DNA from: an uncultured Bacteroidia bacterium
Lineage (GTDB): Bacteria; Bacteroidota; Bacteroidia; Bacteroidales; UBA932
NCBI GenBank assembly: GCA_902762655.1
Contig: CACWOZ010000002.1
Span: 30,743 to 94,742, forward strand
Direction: 5' to 3'
Length of the DNA: 64,000 nucleotides
Positions 43,126-54,000 of this stretch are shown piece by piece. The notes below the pieces were generated by a model, which ran no database searches, had not been told where the DNA came from, and saw only the letters and a list, made by a program, of their open reading frames with translations. How positions within the stretch are numbered: position 1 is the stretch's first letter; the number at the start of each line of letters is the position of its first letter. The position numbers and the translations under genes are program-made.

Positions 43126-44748
43126 TTAATTGAAAAAAATGTCAATCTTCGTTTTGTCGACTGTAGTTATTGTTGCAGTCGCAGTTTTCTTTGTTATGAG
43201 GAAAGCGTCCGTAATGGCTTGTTTTGGAGAGGATGCACCGTCCAGAATCTTCTGGAAGGCCGCGTTGGTTCCTCTGGCGTTTTGGTCTCCGGCCGAAATC
43301 AGCGAAGCGCTGTTGATGCCCATATACCAGTTATTGTTCAGGACATCGCCGCCTTTCCCGGAGCGTTCGAAAGCGGAGTCGGTATTCTCGCTGTAGAAAA
43401 CATTGTTCTCAAGGGACACGCTCTTCGGCTCGCCGTACCAGGAATTGCCATAGTAGAAACGCTTGTCCTGGTCTTTTACAGTACGCTTGCATACGTAAAG
43501 AATGTTGTGGTATACCAGACAGTCTTCTACCGGCCCGGAAACGTGGATGCTTGGAGAGAACCATATTTTGTCCTTGGCCCTTTTCTCGGTACGGGTGCCG
43601 TCGTTGTAACTCACATTGCCGTATACTCTCGTACCTTTGTTACCTATACTGTAGGAGTTCATCGCGTTGCCATCGTTGCAAATCAAAATGAAGCCGCCTT
43701 TGTTGTCGTGACTGTAATTGTAGCGGATTGTAGTATTCTGGCAGTTGTAGTCTGCGTCGTATCCCTGTGCATCCCAGGTGGTTGTCTGCCCGGACGACTC
43801 GTTGAACTGAATTACGGTGTTGTCCGAAGACCAGGGCCAGATGCCTGCAGATGCATTGTGATTGTCGCCCCAGGGATCCGTGCAGTCCCGCACGACATTG
43901 TATTCCACAAGAGCTCCGTCACACTCTCCTACCACAATACCGTCTCCGGGTACTCTTTCAATGAGGTTTTCACGGATGACGACACGCTTGTGCGGATACC
44001 AGGCATCTCTTCCGTGGTTGCCCTGGAATCCGATGCCGTTTCGTGAGCAGTCTCGGATTGTACATCCTTCAACAGTTATCCCGTCCCAGTAGTTGATGCG
44101 TGTCTTGGTCATAGTGAAGCGTAGTGCGACGCCGGCGCCTTCACCTTTCCATAATCTTCCATTGACGTCGTGGATGTCTATGCCCCTGATTACTGTATTG
44201 TGGGCGATGCCGTAGTTGTCGAGATGGACATTGAATCCTACGCGGTCCCACATTTCGGGGTCCGAGCCGTGGTTGCTGACATCCAGATTCTCTATGGTTA
44301 TATAACTGCAGTTCTTGATCTGCACTGCATACTGCGAACCGTCCGGAGCGACTATCTTCGGTTTGTCTCCGCTGCCGAACGCTGCAATTGTTACTGGCTG
44401 GCTGGCAGTTCCGAGAGCGTTTGAAACCTGGAGAGTTTCGTTGAAGGTGCATCCTCTCTTGAGAAGGACTTGGTCTCCGGGAAGGAGATTCAGGCTCTTC
44501 GCTTTGGAAAGGCTTTTCCAGGCTTTGTCCCGGGAGGTTCCGTCGTTGATGTCGCTGCCATTCACGGAATCTATGTAATAACTGACAAAATCTGTCCTCA
44601 GCTCTTCCTGAGGGTCTGTTTCTCCCGAGTCGTCCGGCTCTTCGTAATCTACTGCAAAACTGGGCTGGTCGGCCATACAGGAAGGCGTGACAGCAGCCAT
44701 AATGCCGGCAAGAATAATGCTTGAAATATGAATCATCGTCTTTTTCAT
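43126..44748 (-). CDS. Right-handed parallel beta-helix lipoprotein
   Basis: Exported lipoprotein of 540 residues, lipobox TPSC near residue 24. An acidic linker precedes a beta-helix with repeated PbH1-like rungs: YITIENLDVSN, GITVEGCTIRDCSRNGIGF, VVIRENLIERVPGDGIVVG, and ALVEYNVVRDC. It resembles polysaccharide lyases and other beta-helix proteins, but no lyase active site could be assigned. It is 8 nt after the second susD and probably belongs to that transport unit. It may bind or cleave the glycan. Confidence 0.75.
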   Translation of the reverse strand: MKKTMIHISSIILAGIMAAVTPSCMADQPSFAVDYEEPDDSGETDPQEELRTDFVSYYIDSVNGSDINDGTSRDKAWKSLSKAKSLNLLPGDQVLLKRGCTFNETLQVSNALGTASQPVTIAAFGSGDKPKIVAPDGSQYAVQIKNCSYITIENLDVSNHGSDPEMWDRVGFNVHLDNYGIAHNTVIRGIDIHDVNGRLWKGEGAGVALRFTMTKTRINYWDGITVEGCTIRDCSRNGIGFQGNHGRDAWYPHKRVVIRENLIERVPGDGIVVGECDGALVEYNVVRDCTDPWGDNHNASAGIWPWSSDNTVIQFNESSGQTTTWDAQGYDADYNCQNTTIRYNYSHDNKGGFILICNDGNAMNSYSIGNKGTRVYGNVSYNDGTRTEKRAKDKIWFSPSIHVSGPVEDCLVYHNILYVCKRTVKDQDKRFYYGNSWYGEPKSVSLENNVFYSENTDSAFERSGKGGDVLNNNWYMGINSASLISAGDQNARGTNAAFQKILDGASSPKQAITDAFLITKKTATATITTVDKTKIDIFFN

Positions 44749-44755
44749 AATGCTG

Positions 44756-46453
44756 TTACCAATCTGGATTCTGCCCGAGGAGCGGGTTTTTGTTCAATTC
44801 TGTATCGGGAATAGGGTACAGGTACATCTTGTCGTCCCAGACTCTGGATTCCACCAGGAATCTCTCATATGTGAATACATCGTCTTTCTTTGTGACCTTC
44901 ACACCGTAGATGTCTGAGGTGCTGTCTGCGATTTTCCATCTGCGGATATCCCAGAAGCGATGATCTTCGAATGCGAGTTCGACCATTCTCTCGTTCCTGA
45001 GTTTTGCCTTGAACTGCGCCACGGTCATTCCGGCATCGAATTCCGGCATGCCTACTCCTTCACGTTTGCGTATCAGGTTCACGGCTTCCCTCGCACTCAG
45101 CGGTAGGGAGGGGGGATTCTTGTATTCATAATCGTTGTATGCCTCGACCATAGCCTCTGCGTAATTCAGAAGCACTTCCGAATAGCGGAAATAATTCCAG
45201 ACGTGGTTCTTTTTGGAAACGCTGCCAGTCCTGAGGCTTGTGGCTCCGTCCACGTATTTTTTTAGGTAGTAGCCAGTCAGTGTCGCAAGCCTGACCGGCT
45301 TGCCGCTCAAGCCGCCTTCCCATATTTCCAGAGGCTCATTGTATGCCCATCTGGAATTGTTGACGGCGATGGTGGCCTGCAGCCTGGGATCCCTGTTGCT
45401 GTAGGGATTGTGGCTGTCGACCTCATCTGTGTAAGAAGGATCCTTCTTGCTGTATTCTGTATCCTTGACAGGTTTGCCGTTCTTGGTTTCGAAGGCATCC
45501 ACAAGGTTCTGTGTCGGGCAGTGCCCGGTGCTTCCGCCTCCGTTGATGCCTACAGGAAAATTCTGGCTCTCGAAACTATTGGAAGGGGTCTCCATCCTGC
45601 CAAATATGAGTTCATTGTTCTGGAGGTAGTTCTTGTTCCAGAGATTGGATAGCTTTGGCAGGGGAACATATCCGTAACTTGATGCCTTGTTGATTATGGC
45701 GCCGGCGGCTCTTGCAGCGGCCCTCCATTTTGATTTGTCTCCGTCTTCATTGAAGAGAGGACTTGCCGCATACAGCAGTGTCCTGGCCTTGAGAGCCATC
45801 GCTGCGCCCTTTGTGGCTCGACCGACTTCGGAATTCGGAAGCTTGTCGTATCTCTCCGGGAGATTTGCGATGGCTACATCGCATTCCTCCACGATGAAAT
45901 TAACTACCTCGTCGAAGGAGTTGCGTTCCAGTTTGTTCGCCTCTTCTGCCGTGAGCACCGTAGTGATGACGGGCACTTCCTTGTAACGCCGCATCAGTTC
46001 GAAGTAGAAATATGCGCGCAGAAAACGGGCTTCATATGGATAGTACTCGAACTGCTTCATATAATTGTCGTATGCCTCGAGATTCTTGAGGTCATCGAAC
46101 TCCTGGCCCATTGTTTCTTCGAGGAAGATATTGACCTGACGTATGCCTGTGTAATAATTGTAGAAGGTATCGTAGGTCTTCGACGGTGACCAGCCTCCGT
46201 TGTTCATATTGTGTATGCCGCTGAGCTGGTTGACAAATACCGCCTCGTCACAGGCCGCGGCGCGCATCGCGTTGTCTATCGTGCCGTAGGCTGATGGGAT
46301 ATAGGCATATATATTTGTCAAAGACGCCTTTACTCTGTCGAAACTTGTGTAGACATCTTTTTTGTCGTAGCCTGAATACTCATTGTAGTCCAGCATAGTG
46401 CAGGCACTTGCCAGAAGACTTCCGAATGTTATGAGTGCAAATATTTTTTTCAT
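44756..46453 (-). CDS. SusD/RagB-like outer-membrane lipoprotein (second pair)
   Basis: Surface lipoprotein of 565 residues that forms the lid of the SusC transporter at 46466-49201. The lipobox is LLASAC near residue 18. A helical TPR-like scaffold is typical of the family (YYTGIRQVNIFLE, YPYEARFLRAYFYFELMRRY). The C-terminal part has FWDIRRWK and YLYPIPDTELNKNP, both family marks. An AGGAGG sequence 4 nt upstream of the ATG is unusually close to a Shine-Dalgarno site for this phylum. Confidence 0.94.
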   Translation of the reverse strand: MKKIFALITFGSLLASACTMLDYNEYSGYDKKDVYTSFDRVKASLTNIYAYIPSAYGTIDNAMRAAACDEAVFVNQLSGIHNMNNGGWSPSKTYDTFYNYYTGIRQVNIFLEETMGQEFDDLKNLEAYDNYMKQFEYYPYEARFLRAYFYFELMRRYKEVPVITTVLTAEEANKLERNSFDEVVNFIVEECDVAIANLPERYDKLPNSEVGRATKGAAMALKARTLLYAASPLFNEDGDKSKWRAAARAAGAIINKASSYGYVPLPKLSNLWNKNYLQNNELIFGRMETPSNSFESQNFPVGINGGGSTGHCPTQNLVDAFETKNGKPVKDTEYSKKDPSYTDEVDSHNPYSNRDPRLQATIAVNNSRWAYNEPLEIWEGGLSGKPVRLATLTGYYLKKYVDGATSLRTGSVSKKNHVWNYFRYSEVLLNYAEAMVEAYNDYEYKNPPSLPLSAREAVNLIRKREGVGMPEFDAGMTVAQFKAKLRNERMVELAFEDHRFWDIRRWKIADSTSDIYGVKVTKKDDVFTYERFLVESRVWDDKMYLYPIPDTELNKNPLLGQNPDW

Positions 46454-46457
46454 CGTT

Positions 46458-46463
46458 CCTCCT
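46458..46463 (-). promoter_or_regulatory. Shine-Dalgarno-like AGGAGG before the second susD
   Basis: The minus strand reads AGGAGG 4 nt before the ATG, within the 12-nt spacer after the upstream SusC stop. Bacteroidota rarely depend on such sites, so the strong match is unusual for this genome. It may be chance or may raise SusD translation. Confidence 0.45.
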
Positions 46464-46465
46464 TT

Positions 46466-49201
46466 TTAGAATGAAAGGCTGAGGCCTGTCTGGAATGTCA
46501 TCAACAAAGGATAGGCGGCATCAAGTACTTCAGGATCGAGGACTTTGATGTTTGTCAGCGTGAAGAGATTCTGGCCGCTGATGAACAGGCGGGCGTTGTC
46601 GATCTTTACTTTCTTCAGCCATTTCCCGGGCAGATTGTACCAGAGTTCCACATTCCTGAGCTTCACGAATGACCTGTCGGCAATAAACACGCTGTTCGCC
46701 CTGTAGTTGTTCGAACTGCCGGTTATTGTAGGCCTGGGATAGATAGCGGATTCCACCCCGGGTTTCCAGCAGTTGTCCCAATAGTATTCAGAGAGATTCG
46801 CGCCGTTGATAAGCGGTCTGTGCATACCTGTGGTGGAAAGGTTTACACTGTAATTCCAAAGTCCCTGGATGTTGGCACGGAAACCGATGTTCCTGTAGCT
46901 TAAGTTGATATCCAGCCCGTAATAGAACTCCGGGAAACTGGAATTCCCCCCGAGAGGGACTTCGTCGTATTCGTCAATGATCCCGTCTCCGTTCTGGTCT
47001 TTGTACTTGTAGTCGCCCGGGTAAAGTTCGCTGAAAGTCTGTCTGGGGCTGTTCTGGATTTCCTCTTCAGAATTGAAGAAACCGATGACCTCATAGCCCC
47101 ACAACTGTCCGGTGGAACGCCCCGTACGTTTCAGATAGTCATATTTGCGATATACTTCGTTCTGGTCGACGACCCGGCTTTTGACCATATTGAAATTGCC
47201 GCCAATGTCGAACTCCCAGTCTCCGGCTTTCTTCCTGTAATAGAGCCCGGCGTCGAATCCATAATAGACGTTAACTCCTTCGGAAACATTCGTGAGCGTA
47301 ATGCCTATCATACTCGAAGTCTCGTTGGCCCCGCTAACAAGGAGGTCGTAGTACCTGTCAAAGAATCCGTCGACAGTAAGAGAAAGAGCATCCCAAAGAG
47401 TGATGTCTGCTCCGATGTCGAACTTCGCCGCTTTCGAATATGAATAATATGCGCTCGGCAGCCGGATTTCACGCATTCCGCTGTAGCTGACCATATCGTT
47501 CGAGAATACGAATGAGGAACCCGAACCGAACTGGTATTTCTCCAGGTCCTGGGTGACGCTGTCGCTGCCGTTCAATCCTGCGGAAGCCCTGAGATTGAGC
47601 CCGTCGCTGACCTTCCATCCCAGACTCAATGCCGGGAACAGGCCCCATCTGCTTCCCTTGGGCAGGCGGTTGGTGCCTACATAACTGAGCGCGAAGGAGG
47701 CAGATAGTTTGTCGTTCCAGGAATAGTCAGCATATGAATATACTCCCTGGTTGATATACGTAGTCCCTTTCCCCAGGCCGATGGTATTGTTCATCTTGTA
47801 GAATACGGCGGCGTTCAGCAGTTGCCTGCCGAATGCTTTCTGATAGTTGAATCCGGCAAATACTGCGGTCCCCCTGGTCATCGAGGCAAGGGAAGAACTG
47901 AAGCCCAGGTCGTAGTCTTCTTCTCCATATTTGGTGGTATTCGTTTCGTTGACATACATCTCCCCTGTGCCGGGCACGACGTTCAGTTCTCCGAACTTGG
48001 TCTCATATTGGAAAGACTTGCTTCTTACATCGTTGTTCTGTGCGAGGATGTCGACGCTGCCGCGGGCGAAAGCTTTGAGCCCCGGAGTGATAAAGTCCAG
48101 CTTCTGGTCCAGCGCAAGGTCGGTGTACAGGGCCCTGACGTGGCTGGTGCTGTATCCTGTGTCGGAAGTTTGTGCAACCGGATTCCTGGAGTAGCCGGAA
48201 CGCCCGCCCCAAACACCGTCAGAATACTTGATAGGATACACATTGGCGGGAAGGGCGTAAAGAAGGGTCATAATGGAGTTGGCCGTAACTGCTCCCGGGG
48301 AGTTGTTCTCATAAATCTTGCCGAAGAGGTTGACGTGTGCGGAAGTCGTCCTGGAAATGTTTATGTCCAGATTCGTCCTGACATTAAGTGCGGAATGAGT
48401 CAGCTGGGTAGAATACTCCGGCTGGGCATCGTATTCCTTGACAAGCCCCTGAATATTGGTATACTTGAGCAGAGTATAATACCTGATGCGATTGTCTCCG
48501 CCGCTGGCGCTGATGCCGGCCTGAGTTGTAGTGCTCCATTTTCGAAGAGTCTCGCTGATCCAGTCCACATTCGGATAGAATTCCGGGGCGGCTCCGCTTG
48601 CATACGCTGCTATTTCATCCTTCGTGTAGGCAGGGGCAAGACCCTCCGACCTGCGGGCAAAATTGACGGCTGTGGCATAGGTGGAAGCATCTGCCCAGTC
48701 TGGAAGGGCGGTCGGAGTCCCGATTCCGGATTTGAAAGAAACGTTTATCTTTTTTCCGGGGGTGCCTCTCTTTGTAGTGACAAGGATAAGCCCGCCGGAG
48801 GCCTTCATCCCGTAAAGAGCCTGGGCGGCAGCGTCTTTGAGTACAATTATCTTGTCGATTTCTTCGATGGACAGCTGGTCGAGAGAACGCTCGACCCCGT
48901 CTACCAGAATCAAACGTGAAGTGCGTCCGCGGAGCACAAGAGAACTGGACTGATTGAAACCGCTTGCACATATTCCTGTGACTCCGGGAAGAAGCCCTCC
49001 GATTGCGTTGCTCGGACGCATAGAAGTAATCAGGGGAAGATCGTCTCCATCTACGCTGGCTATTGCGTGGCTATGTCCGTAACGGAGCCCCGTTGAATCC
49101 GGAACGAAACTCTCAGGATAAATGAGTTCCTGCGCATATATGTTCACGGACGCCAGGGCGGCCGTAAAGAATAGCGATATTATAGATAATCTTTTCATCA
49201 T
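46466..49201 (-). CDS. SusC/RagA-like TonB-linked transporter (second pair), lacking the N-terminal regulatory-like domain
   Basis: TonB-dependent transporter of 911 residues, probably importing oligosaccharides with the following SusD. A signal peptide (about 1-23, ending NIYAQ) leads almost directly to the plug (LVLRGRTSRLILVDGVERSL, IIVLKDAAAQALYGMKASGG). The carboxypeptidase-D regulatory-like domain and usual extension seen in the first SusC are absent. The barrel ends FQTGLSLSF. ATG codons at 49201 and 49198 are both possible. A conserved DQNGDG-type motif (YKYKDQNGDGIID) confirms the SusC class. Confidence 0.93.
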   Translation of the reverse strand: MMKRLSIISLFFTAALASVNIYAQELIYPESFVPDSTGLRYGHSHAIASVDGDDLPLITSMRPSNAIGGLLPGVTGICASGFNQSSSLVLRGRTSRLILVDGVERSLDQLSIEEIDKIIVLKDAAAQALYGMKASGGLILVTTKRGTPGKKINVSFKSGIGTPTALPDWADASTYATAVNFARRSEGLAPAYTKDEIAAYASGAAPEFYPNVDWISETLRKWSTTTQAGISASGGDNRIRYYTLLKYTNIQGLVKEYDAQPEYSTQLTHSALNVRTNLDINISRTTSAHVNLFGKIYENNSPGAVTANSIMTLLYALPANVYPIKYSDGVWGGRSGYSRNPVAQTSDTGYSTSHVRALYTDLALDQKLDFITPGLKAFARGSVDILAQNNDVRSKSFQYETKFGELNVVPGTGEMYVNETNTTKYGEEDYDLGFSSSLASMTRGTAVFAGFNYQKAFGRQLLNAAVFYKMNNTIGLGKGTTYINQGVYSYADYSWNDKLSASFALSYVGTNRLPKGSRWGLFPALSLGWKVSDGLNLRASAGLNGSDSVTQDLEKYQFGSGSSFVFSNDMVSYSGMREIRLPSAYYSYSKAAKFDIGADITLWDALSLTVDGFFDRYYDLLVSGANETSSMIGITLTNVSEGVNVYYGFDAGLYYRKKAGDWEFDIGGNFNMVKSRVVDQNEVYRKYDYLKRTGRSTGQLWGYEVIGFFNSEEEIQNSPRQTFSELYPGDYKYKDQNGDGIIDEYDEVPLGGNSSFPEFYYGLDINLSYRNIGFRANIQGLWNYSVNLSTTGMHRPLINGANLSEYYWDNCWKPGVESAIYPRPTITGSSNNYRANSVFIADRSFVKLRNVELWYNLPGKWLKKVKIDNARLFISGQNLFTLTNIKVLDPEVLDAAYPLLMTFQTGLSLSF

Positions 49202-49220
49202 TTTCTATTTTATTGACGGA

Positions 49221-51083
49221 TCACCACCCGGGGTTCTGAACAAGACTGCCGTGCGATTTTCGCACCTCGTCGCTTGGGATGGCGCTGAGATACCATTTGG
49301 GTGAGAAGTTGTCTTGCCACTGACGGTAGCCGTTTGCGACTTCCTGCGTGAAATCGTATACATAAGTTCCCTTCGATTCCTGCGTCTTGGCATCTGTACG
49401 TTTGATGTCTACGCGATGTAGTTTCTTCCTGAAAATATCTTCGCGTTTGTATCTTACCATATCGAACCAGCGGCACTCTTCGAAAGCAAGCTCGCAGACG
49501 CGCTCGTTCAGAATCTGGTTGATAAAATCAGCTCCGGGAACTATATGGCCGACACCCACTCTGTCGCGGAGGGCGTCTATATACTCGCAGGCTTCCGCCG
49601 TACCCCTTCCTGTCTGGTAAATGCATTCTGCCATACCAAGGTAGAGTTCGGGAAGACGCAGATATGGCCACGACACTTCCTTTCCGTCGAGCTCGGTAGG
49701 ATCCCAGGCGTGGGCGGCCACTCCGTCCAGAAGGAACTTGCGAAGTCTGTAGCCGGTTTTCCAGTCGGCATATCCTCCGAAGGGGTCGTCCCAGTCTGTC
49801 TTGGCGTCCAATCCGACGCGAGGTCCTGTGATAGGATATACCCAGGCTGTGCGGTTGCAGTAGTCCGTGTCGTTGCAGACAACTGTTTCATACAGACGGG
49901 GATCCCTTTTGTCATAAGGTCTCTGGGGATCATAACCGGAAGCAGGATCCGTTATGCTGCGCCCGTTCTGCATAGGGAAACAGTCTACAAGTTCCTGAGT
50001 GGGCCCTGCAATGCCATAATCTCCGGCCGCCTGTGCGAAAAAGTAAGACCTGTTCCACCAGTCGCCCTTGCTCTTGAATTTGATGAACCCGTTGTTCGGC
50101 CTGTGCGAAATAAGAGTTTCTCCATTCGCTCTTTCAAAATACCCTTTACGCCAGGCCTGGCGGACTGTCATAGAGCCGGAAGCCTGCACGAGACCGTATC
50201 CTCCGTTGGTTGAAAGTGCATCGAAGAAGTCCTTGTGTGCCTGATATGCTCTTTCCCAGAGCTCTTTATCGTATTTGCCGAACCAGGTAAGCAGATTGGT
50301 GGATGCTTCTCCATCCATATAGGGGGAATCGGAATTGAAGAGGGGACTTGCGGCGAAAAGGAGAACCCTCGCCTTGAGGCCCATAGCCCCTGCGGCTGTC
50401 ATACGGCCATCCTGCTCAAGAATCTGCACCTCGTCAAAGTTCCAGGGGAGATCTGGAATGGCTTCGTCCAAAAGTTTGACGATGAAGTCCAGAGTTTCCA
50501 TCGCCGTGGAGCGGGGGATGGAAAGATTCTCGTTCGGGTCGAAAGAATGATCGATAATCTGTACACCTCCGAAATGGCGGAACAACTGTGTGTAGTGGAT
50601 GGCGATAATCACCTTGGCTTCTGCCTTCAGGCGGGCTTTTTCAGCGTCGTCCATATTGGGAACGCGGTCTACGTTCTCGATGAAAAGCCAAGCCCTGCGA
50701 ATACCTTTCCAGTTGTCTTCCCTGGTGTAGGAGTATTTTGTTGCGTTGGAAGTGTTCTCCAGATCGGCGGTGACGGAACCGTTGTAGTAAATTGTAGAAC
50801 CGTTGTAAGCATATCCCAGATATGAATGGTTCAAGTCCGTGATGCATTCCAGAATATCGTTCGACATACAGGTTCCCTCGTTGCAGGGAACTCCGTAGGG
50901 GAGAGTCAGATATGCGGCCCATAGTGCCCTTCTTGCGTAGAAGGCATCGCTGTATACTGTATTGAGGTCGACTTCTACACCTGGCGCCTTGGACAGGAAT
51001 TCGTCACCGAATTTCAAATCCTGGCAAGCCGGGAGGATGGCAAGCGTAAGCAGCGCAATACTTGATATACTCTTGATTCTCAT
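49221..51083 (-). CDS. SusD/RagB-like outer-membrane lipoprotein (first pair)
   Basis: Surface glycan-binding lid protein of 620 residues for the SusC at 51094-54171. The lipobox is ILPAC near residue 20. Family marks include RRAWLFIENVDRVPN, a FRHFGGVQI segment, SIPRSTAMETLDFIV and, near the end, FEECRWFDMVRYKRED and WYLSAIPSDEV. It is 10 nt downstream of its SusC and full length. Confidence 0.95.
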   Translation of the reverse strand: MRIKSISSIALLTLAILPACQDLKFGDEFLSKAPGVEVDLNTVYSDAFYARRALWAAYLTLPYGVPCNEGTCMSNDILECITDLNHSYLGYAYNGSTIYYNGSVTADLENTSNATKYSYTREDNWKGIRRAWLFIENVDRVPNMDDAEKARLKAEAKVIIAIHYTQLFRHFGGVQIIDHSFDPNENLSIPRSTAMETLDFIVKLLDEAIPDLPWNFDEVQILEQDGRMTAAGAMGLKARVLLFAASPLFNSDSPYMDGEASTNLLTWFGKYDKELWERAYQAHKDFFDALSTNGGYGLVQASGSMTVRQAWRKGYFERANGETLISHRPNNGFIKFKSKGDWWNRSYFFAQAAGDYGIAGPTQELVDCFPMQNGRSITDPASGYDPQRPYDKRDPRLYETVVCNDTDYCNRTAWVYPITGPRVGLDAKTDWDDPFGGYADWKTGYRLRKFLLDGVAAHAWDPTELDGKEVSWPYLRLPELYLGMAECIYQTGRGTAEACEYIDALRDRVGVGHIVPGADFINQILNERVCELAFEECRWFDMVRYKREDIFRKKLHRVDIKRTDAKTQESKGTYVYDFTQEVANGYRQWQDNFSPKWYLSAIPSDEVRKSHGSLVQNPGW

Positions 51084-51093
51084 AGTTTTCTGA

Positions 51094-54000
51094 TTAGAAG
51101 GATAGATTGATGCCTCCGGTAATGGTGGTCTGAAGAGGATATGAACGGTTGGTGTTCTCCGGGTCGCTGATCTTGTAGTAATCGAGAGTCCAGAGATTCT
51201 CCGCCGTAACGTGGAAACGAACGCCTCTGATGGCGGCCTTCTTCAGCAGTTTGGAAGGAAGGGAGTAACTGAGGGTGACATTCCTCAGCCGGAGGTAGGA
51301 TGCGTCACGGAGCCAGAGGGTGCTGTTCATTTCGAAGTTGTTCACCGCGGAACCGGTGCTGACTCTTGGCAGGGTGGCGGTGCCGGCAGTCTCCGGAGTC
51401 CACCTTCCTTCGTAAATCCAGCGTTGCAGAGGATAGAGCTGGGTTTTGCCGAAGGGGATACGGAGGTCGTTGTTGATGTAGCGGGAAACCATTGCGGCTC
51501 CGTTCCAAAGCATACTGAAGTCCCAGCCCTTGAAGCCGAATCCCAGGGTCAAGCCTCCGTTGAGTTCGGGGTAGATGGAATAACCGACGGACTTCATATC
51601 GACGTCGGAGATGTTTCCGTCGCCGTTCAGATCTTTATATTTCGCATCACCTTCGTGAAGCTCGGTGTGGTGATCGGGGAGCTTCCCGGAAACCAGGTCT
51701 TCTTTCGTGACAAATCCGTCGAAAACGTAACCGAAGTTCTGCCCGACCGGGAGCCCGGTACGGACGAGCCAGTCATACTCCCTTGGAACTTCGTCCATTT
51801 CGATGATGGTGTTGTGGGCGTAGGAAACGTTCGCCTTGATCCTGTAGTTGAAGTTCTTCCCGATCTTGTCCTTCCATCCGAGTTCGATCTCGAAACCTCT
51901 GTTGTTCACTTTTCCGAGGTTCACGACGGGCAGGGAAACGGCCACGAAGACAGGCGTCGTATTGACGGTAGAGAGAATGTCGCGTCTCTTTTCACTGAAT
52001 ACGTCGAAGGAACCGCTGAGCCTGTTCTTGAAGAATCTGTAATCAACACCGACTGTCAGTTTGAGGGATTTCTCCCAGGTGACGTCGGGGTTGCCTATCT
52101 TCTTTTCCACCGCGCTGGGCAGCAATGTCGTGGTGCCTGTTCCAAAGTTGTATCCGGTGCCGTTTGCGTTATACTCGGCAGGCATATAGAAGAAGCGCTC
52201 CTTTCCGCTGACAATATCATTGCCGACCAGACCTATTGATGCACGTACCTTCAGGAAGCTTAGAGGCTTGAAGGCCTTCATCCATTTTTCTTCGGAAAGG
52301 ACCCATCCGGCCGAAACGGCGGGGAAGAGTCCGTAACGCTTTCCGGGAGCAAAGTTCTCGGAACCGTTGTAGCCAACGTTGAAGTCGAGCAGATATTTGC
52401 TCTTGTAGTCATAGGTCACACGACCGACGAGACCGACGTAGCCACGTGGAATTGCTGCATAAGTGTAACCTGCCGCACCCGGGTATTGCTGCTTCCACTG
52501 ATTGTAGAGGATCAGGCCTCCGATGTGATGCCCGCTGAAAGTCCTGTCGTAATTGATGCTGGCTTCCAGATACCAGTCGCGGCCTTTTCCTGTAGATTCG
52601 GAATATGCCAGGCTGGTCGCCTCGCGCTGCCTGCGAAAGAAGATCTCGCCATCTTCGTCGAGATGAGCAGTGTAGAACGGCTCTGTCTTGCTCCATTTCT
52701 TTGTCTGGGTGAAATAGCCGTTGTAAGATCCTTTGGCAGTGAAAGTCAGTCCTCTGGTGATGAAGTCCAGGCGCTGTTTCAGTATAAGGTCGAGGTTGAC
52801 TTCATTCCTGGCTGCTCTCTGATAACCTCGGCCATAGTACTGCTCGAACGCATCACCATTCTGCAATGCACCGGAAGTGAAAGGCAGATTGGCCTCTGCA
52901 CCCCTTATCCATTTGCCTTCATAAAGACCCGCACCTGCGAATGGAAGGGCAAAAAATAACTGAGGGTCGAATTTGCCATTGTCTTTCGTAATAGGAGTCC
53001 TGTTGTCTTCGATGCGGCCGCCCATATTGATGGACAGAGTAGTCGTCTTGGTAATGTCGATATCCAGGTTCGCCCTCCAATTGTAACGATTGTAACGTAT
53101 GTTGGAGTCGTAGTCTGTATCGAACGATTTGTATAGACCGTCCTGATTCACTACGCCTATCGATGTGAAGAAACGGACGTTGTCGGTGCCGCCGGAAACC
53201 GAGATATTGTTCTTCATCTGGAATGCGGCGTCTTTCAGCAGGTAATCCTGCCAGTCGGTATCGGGGTAAATCAATGGCTGAGAATGATCCTTGAACGCCT
53301 GAAGCATGTGCTCCTTGAAAGGTAGTTCGTCCGGAGTCAGGGTGGGATCGTCGTTGAGACGGCTCTCGTTGTAGACCATTCCGTATTCGTAACTGTTGCA
53401 GTACTGATAAAGCCTGATCGGCTTCTGGAATCCCGCCTCCGAAGACATCGATACGGACATCTTGCCGGCCGCGCCCCGCTTGGTAGTTACCAGTATGACA
53501 CCGTTCGCACCGCGCACACCGAAAACCGCTGTGGCGGATGCATCTTTAAGCACGGTGATACTTTCCACTTCGTTGGGGTCCAGGCGGTAGAAAGACCTCT
53601 CCACGCCATCGACCATCATAAGCGGAGTAGCCCTTGCGGCATCCAGTGAACCTATTCCTCGCACGAAGATGGTAGGGTCGTCAGCACCAGGCTGACCGGA
53701 CATCTGGATCGAGGAGAATCCGGAGATATTTCCTGCAAGGGCATTGGCAAGGTTGGTTCCTGCTGATTTGGCAAGATCCTCAGATTCTACCGAGGATACC
53801 GAGCCGGTGAGTGCTACTTTCTTCTGGGAGCCGTAACCGATGACTACGACCTCGTCCAGCACATTGTTTTTCTCCTGGAATACGATTCTCAGACCAGAAA
53901 TGTTCCTATTTCCGACCTTTTCCCGGATGGGCTCGTATCCGATGAAGGAGAATTCTACTTCTGCGCCAGGCTGTACGTTAAGCGTGAAGTTTCCGTTCAA

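Noticed and set aside
47822-48919. A 365-codon plus-strand open frame inside the second susC
   Set aside because: It is antisense to the plug and barrel of a clear SusC protein and has no domain signature.
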